The position numbers and the translations under genes are program-made. The notes under the pieces were generated by a model. It saw nothing but the letters and a program-made list of their open reading frames with translations, made no database searches and was not told the origin of the DNA. Shown one piece after another: positions 63,621 through 64,000 of a stretch of DNA of 64,000 bases. Each line of letters begins with the position of its first letter. The stretch's first letter is position 1. Origin of the DNA: Acanthosepion esculentum (lineage: Eukaryota > Mollusca > Cephalopoda > Sepiida > Sepiidae); contig OZ038485.1 of NCBI GenBank assembly GCA_964036315.1, positions 93,522,313 to 93,586,312 on the forward strand, given 5' to 3'.

Positions 63621-64000
63621 ACGAATCGATAAATAAGACAAGAGTACAAGTATAAAATTACCATTAAATATAAGTTAACATTTTTTTTTATTATTTTTGT
63701 TGCTATAAAATTTGAAAGTTAAATAATGAAGAAAGAAATTCCTTAATATGTCGTAATATAAGAAGAAATGTAATTATTATGGAAACTAAACAAATCATTA
63801 CTGGTACACATGAAAAATCCCCAAGACGTAAGGAGATTAGAAAATCGTTAAGTATCGTAGATACTTGTTGTCACTTGACTACCTCTAGCAAACCTCCAAA
63901 AACTAAGAACAAAGAAAAAAAAATGACCGCTGCAAATGACGTTGCTGCTCAGAGATAACGTTGATAGACAGTATGTTATATGAAAAAACAGGAAGAAGAG
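63621..64000. other. No recognisable feature
   Basis: AT-rich sequence to the end of the window; nothing assigned. Confidence 0.4.

Overview
This 64 kb window reads as eukaryotic, non-coding, repeat-dominated DNA. No intact host gene, rRNA or functional tRNA gene was found on either strand. The mix of features is what I would expect from a cephalopod mollusc genome, possibly an octopus: over thirty long (AT)n tracts and (TCTA)n runs, several tRNA-derived SINE families, decayed LINEs, Penelope-like elements (PLEs), mariner, hAT and piggyBac type DNA elements, and a long satellite array. The taxonomic call is an inference from repeat style, not from a marker gene. Nearly all open reading frames in the window are translations of microsatellites or purine tracts.

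Layout. 0-9 kb: AT-rich repeats, a LINE 3' end (minus), a SINE, a complete solo LTR with a 5-bp target duplication (4624-5763), and a 35-bp minisatellite. 9-14 kb: a tRNA-derived SINE family (called S1 here) in head-to-head pairs, and a composite repeat built around a conserved core plus short tandem arrays. 14-20 kb: LINE fragments of two types, a piggyBac-like MITE, and a PLE remnant whose leader carries a hammerhead-ribozyme-like fold. 20-29 kb: long (AT)n and (TCTA)n arrays, further hammerhead-like motifs, a full-length 525-bp SINE (S2) with a 12-bp target duplication inside a Tc1/mariner-type remnant, and a 195-bp tandem array. 29-32 kb: a 1286-bp mariner with terminal inverted repeats and TA target sites, whose transposase frame is broken by one stop codon. 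33-44 kb: a hAT MITE with 8-bp target duplications, a GAA triplet tract of about 510 bp inside a purine-rich repeat, nested LINE insertions, a fold-back mariner derivative, and an inverted relative of the purine repeat. 44-55 kb: a TIR element with a hammerhead-like motif, a 2-kb GAAA-rich tract, duplicated SINE segments, and a LINE interrupted by a 537-bp element with an empty-site paralogue 700 bp away. 56.4-59.7 kb: a satellite of exactly 41 x 80 bp, apparently derived from a tRNA-like SINE that still abuts it. 60-64 kb: more LINE 3' ends, another composite-core copy, and an unassigned GC-richer stretch.

How the parts relate. There is no gene pathway here; the logic is transposon ecology. 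Many retroelement tails run directly into (AT)n or (TACA)n tracts, so the microsatellites appear to be seeded by those tails. Several unrelated repeats share a CTGANGA - stem - GAAA motif, and at least three can be folded by eye into type I hammerhead ribozymes with a very short stem III, the form reported for PLEs. Family names such as S1, S2, LINE-A and LINE-B are local labels only.
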